Below, piece after piece: positions 4,969-7,181 of a stretch of 7,181 nt of DNA. Source of the stretch: Desulfuromonas sp. SDB (GTDB lineage Bacteria > SDB-A); NCBI GenBank assembly GCA_001412365.1, contig LKUE01000227.1, positions 1-7,181 on the forward strand, in the 5' to 3' direction. The position numbers and the translations under genes are program-made. The stretch's first letter is position 1; each line of letters begins with the position of its first letter. The notes under the pieces are model-generated. The model had not been told where the DNA came from. It ran no database searches and worked only from the letters and a program-made list of their open reading frames with translations.

Positions 4969-7181
4969 AACAGTAAATATCGGCGAAGACCTAATTCAGG
5001 CAACTGTTGATTACATAGTAAAACCTGGTAAAAAGGACTATTCACAAACTGCAGTTATTTTTCCCAATAAGAGAATGGGCATTTATCTTCGAAATAAACT
5101 AAATGAAACCATCGGAACTTACTATATCCCTCCCCGCCTTTTCCCCATTGAAGGCTTCATTTCCGCATTGTTCAGTTTAAATTTTCCCGGGTATACCGAG
5201 ATTGATGACATGACTGCCAGTTTCCTGGTTTACCGAAGCATGATCAATATAAGAGATGAAGATGTAATGGTGTTAAAACCGGAATTGTTTGAACAGGGGT
5301 ATTTTCAATTTTTCCCCTGGTGCTTGGAGTTGATGAATGCACTTAATGAAATTTTAAGAGAAGGCTGTGACCTGAACCGAATTCCCCAATCTCAATTCAA
5401 GAAATTTGTCCAGCTGGGGGATTATTTTAAAAATTACAAGGATTTTATTTCCCTGATGCCGGTTGTCGCCAAGTACTATTTAAAATATCTGGAAGAGGAT
5501 AATTTTGCAACCAGCAGCATGAAATACTGGAAGATAAATCAATTAATTGAAACTAAAAGTTTGATCCTGCCCGATGGAATAAGCAGATATGTATTAGCTG
5601 GATTCAATGTATTAAATAAAGTTGAACAAAGATTGTTTAAACTGATATTAAGTTCTGATTTAACTTTCAAGAAATTCCTTATTAATACTGAGATTAAACA
5701 GATATCGGACAGCTATTCACCCTTTCACCTTCAGGATAGGACTGCTGCTGATCTAGGTTATAATATCGAAGTGCCCGACAATAATTTATCCTGGTTTGAC
5801 CATTCGTTAGATATTGAAATTTATCCCACTCCAAATTTTGAAATGGAAATGATGGGTATTTACCGAATAATTGAAAAAATACTTGAACAGGAGCCGGAAC
5901 TCCCCCTGGAAAAGATCGGAATTGTTCTGCCCCGGAGTGAATCTCTAATTCCATTTGTTCAAGCGGTATGTTCGAGGTTTGATACAAATTCGGTAAAATT
6001 CAATATATCCATGGGTTACCCCTTTAAAAGAACTCCCGTTTACCAACTAATTGATTCCGCTCTGAATTTGAGGATTAATCTGGATTCCAAAGGATGTTTA
6101 ATTATATCTGATTTCATGAATCTACTCAGGCATCCCTACATCCGTATTATGCTAAGTGATTATAATTCTGATGATTTCACTCAGCTTTTAGCGATTATAG
6201 ATGAGATAGTTGTCGCTGAGAATATGATAACTTCTCCCTATCCGGATTTAAAGGACAAGGTGTTGAACTACTGTAAATCAAACCACCTCACTCCTGAATT
6301 TGCAATACTGGAAAGTATTGAAGAAATCTTATTAAAACCGTCAACGGAAACTTTCTGTAATTTATGTAAATATACAAAAACAATATTAATGAAAATAAAA
6401 AACCGTAAAAAAGAATTCGGCTATTTATTCCTGGACGATTACCTTACCACCGCTGCAACTGCCCTGGATCAGATGGTCAATTTTCAAAAGCGCTATGAAT
6501 TAGAGCTGGAAAACTATGATATTTCGGACGGAGTGGGATTATTAAAATATTACCTTTCAAAAATTTCCATTGTGCTGAACGGGACTCCCTTTGAAGGTAT
6601 ACAGGTGATGGGATTGATGGAATATAGAGGTTTGAAGTTTAAGCATCTTATTGTCGCTGATGTGGTGGAAGGCATTTTACCGGAAAATCGAAAGTACGAT
6701 CCTATATTACCAAATGATATCAGAAAAATTTTAAATTTACGGATATACAGTGAATGGGAAAAATTATACGAATTTGGTTTCTTTTCTGCAATAATGGGTG
6801 CTGAAAAAATTTATATTTTCTATCCAGACTACATGAATGGTCAGAAAACCATCCGGAGCAGATTTATTGAAAAGATCTTCTACCAGTACAAAAAACAACT
6901 TGATGTAGATGAAAATTCTTATACTTATTATCCTCAATTGAAGCTGACGGTTTCATCCCCTCAACCGGTTAATGCAGTAAAAACTAAACCAATTAAAGCC
7001 ATGCTTCAATCACCCGACTATTACTTTTCTCCCACCAGTTTGGAGGAGTATTTAACCTGCCCCCTAAAATTCTACTATCACCGGATATTGAAAATTGAAC
7101 AACTCCAGGAAACTCTGGAGGAAGCTGATGCCCTGCATACCGGTAATATCATTCACCGTTTTTTAAAAGAAGTTTATGAAC
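4961..7181 (+). CDS. addB: AddB-type subunit, PD-(D/E)XK nuclease family, 3' truncated by window
   Basis: The frame is open from ATG 4961 to the window edge (740 codons plus one base, no stop). TAG (4958-4960) lies in frame immediately before the ATG, so this is the earliest start. It overlaps addA by 8 nt, which suggests translational coupling. The N-terminus lacks a Walker A; instead an AVIFPNKRMGIYLR segment (about 31-44) starts a helicase-like fold expected to be ATP-inactive, as in RecC-like partners. A conserved AddB-type block follows at about 543-574 (PFEGIQVMGLMEYRG, then VEGILP), the degenerate counterpart of helicase motifs V/VI. At about 688-740 the PDDEXK_1 nuclease domain begins: SPTSLEEYLTCPLKFYYHR with C700, then GNIIH (G728, H732). 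C700 fits the first of four iron-sulphur ligands known in AddB; the other three and the catalytic D/E-x-K residues would lie beyond the window. In the complex AddB supplies the second nuclease and, in known cases, Chi recognition. Known AddB proteins are roughly 900-1170 aa, so a few hundred residues are probably missing. Confidence 0.88.
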   Translation, partial: MVETVNIGEDLIQATVDYIVKPGKKDYSQTAVIFPNKRMGIYLRNKLNETIGTYYIPPRLFPIEGFISALFSLNFPGYTEIDDMTASFLVYRSMINIRDEDVMVLKPELFEQGYFQFFPWCLELMNALNEILREGCDLNRIPQSQFKKFVQLGDYFKNYKDFISLMPVVAKYYLKYLEEDNFATSSMKYWKINQLIETKSLILPDGISRYVLAGFNVLNKVEQRLFKLILSSDLTFKKFLINTEIKQISDSYSPFHLQDRTAADLGYNIEVPDNNLSWFDHSLDIEIYPTPNFEMEMMGIYRIIEKILEQEPELPLEKIGIVLPRSESLIPFVQAVCSRFDTNSVKFNISMGYPFKRTPVYQLIDSALNLRINLDSKGCLIISDFMNLLRHPYIRIMLSDYNSDDFTQLLAIIDEIVVAENMITSPYPDLKDKVLNYCKSNHLTPEFAILESIEEILLKPSTETFCNLCKYTKTILMKIKNRKKEFGYLFLDDYLTTAATALDQMVNFQKRYELELENYDISDGVGLLKYYLSKISIVLNGTPFEGIQVMGLMEYRGLKFKHLIVADVVEGILPENRKYDPILPNDIRKILNLRIYSEWEKLYEFGFFSAIMGAEKIYIFYPDYMNGQKTIRSRFIEKIFYQYKKQLDVDENSYTYYPQLKLTVSSPQPVNAVKTKPIKAMLQSPDYYFSPTSLEEYLTCPLKFYYHRILKIEQLQETLEEADALHTGNIIHRFLKEVYE

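Noticed and set aside
5694-5987. Minus-strand 97-codon frame
   Set aside because: It is antisense to the uninterrupted addB frame, and no ribosome site or promoter was recognised.
796-7181. Possible anti-phage defence island around the helicase-nuclease
   Set aside because: The helicase and nuclease pair shows the standard AddA/AddB architecture, and no other defence-type gene, mobile element or att-like repeat is visible. Housekeeping end-repair is the simpler reading.

Overview
The window is AT-rich bacterial chromosomal DNA with two parts. The left part (about 1-760) is a stable-RNA cluster. A tRNA-Arg(TCT)/tRNA-His(GTG) pair is read leftward. A complete bacterial type A RNase P RNA (rnpB) and a tRNA-Arg(CCT) are read rightward. 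The two transcription units diverge from a roughly 100-bp spacer that holds two good sigma70-type promoters and, between them, a perfect 7+7 dyad.

The right part (about 780-7181) is protein coding and all on the + strand. It starts with a small single-pass membrane protein of unknown function (796-1563), followed by a 195-bp gap. Then comes a two-gene operon for an AddAB-type helicase-nuclease that processes double-strand DNA ends. addA (1759-4968) is complete, with all UvrD/RecB-type helicase motifs and an intact C-terminal PD-(D/E)XK nuclease motif set. addB (from 4961) overlaps addA by 8 nt and runs off the right edge just after its C-terminal nuclease domain begins.

No mobile element, CRISPR array, phage gene, toxin-antitoxin pair or recognisable defence island is present. 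The two halves share processing themes but I see no evidence that they cooperate: RNase P RNA lies beside pre-tRNA substrates, and AddA and AddB should form one heterodimer acting at broken DNA ends (resection and loading of recombinase).

Taxonomy is uncertain. The AddA N-terminus and a Walker-A-less AddB with an 'FPNKR' start resemble proteins of the Bacteroidota/FCB assemblage. However, the near-consensus TTGACA-type promoters and the strong Shine-Dalgarno of the 796 gene are not typical of Bacteroidia proper. A non-Bacteroidia FCB or candidate-phylum bacterium is my best guess, at low confidence. I found no clear case for a wholly new system. The points most worth checking are the divergent-promoter dyad, the unidentified membrane protein, the dyad before addA, and the nearly leaderless addA start.
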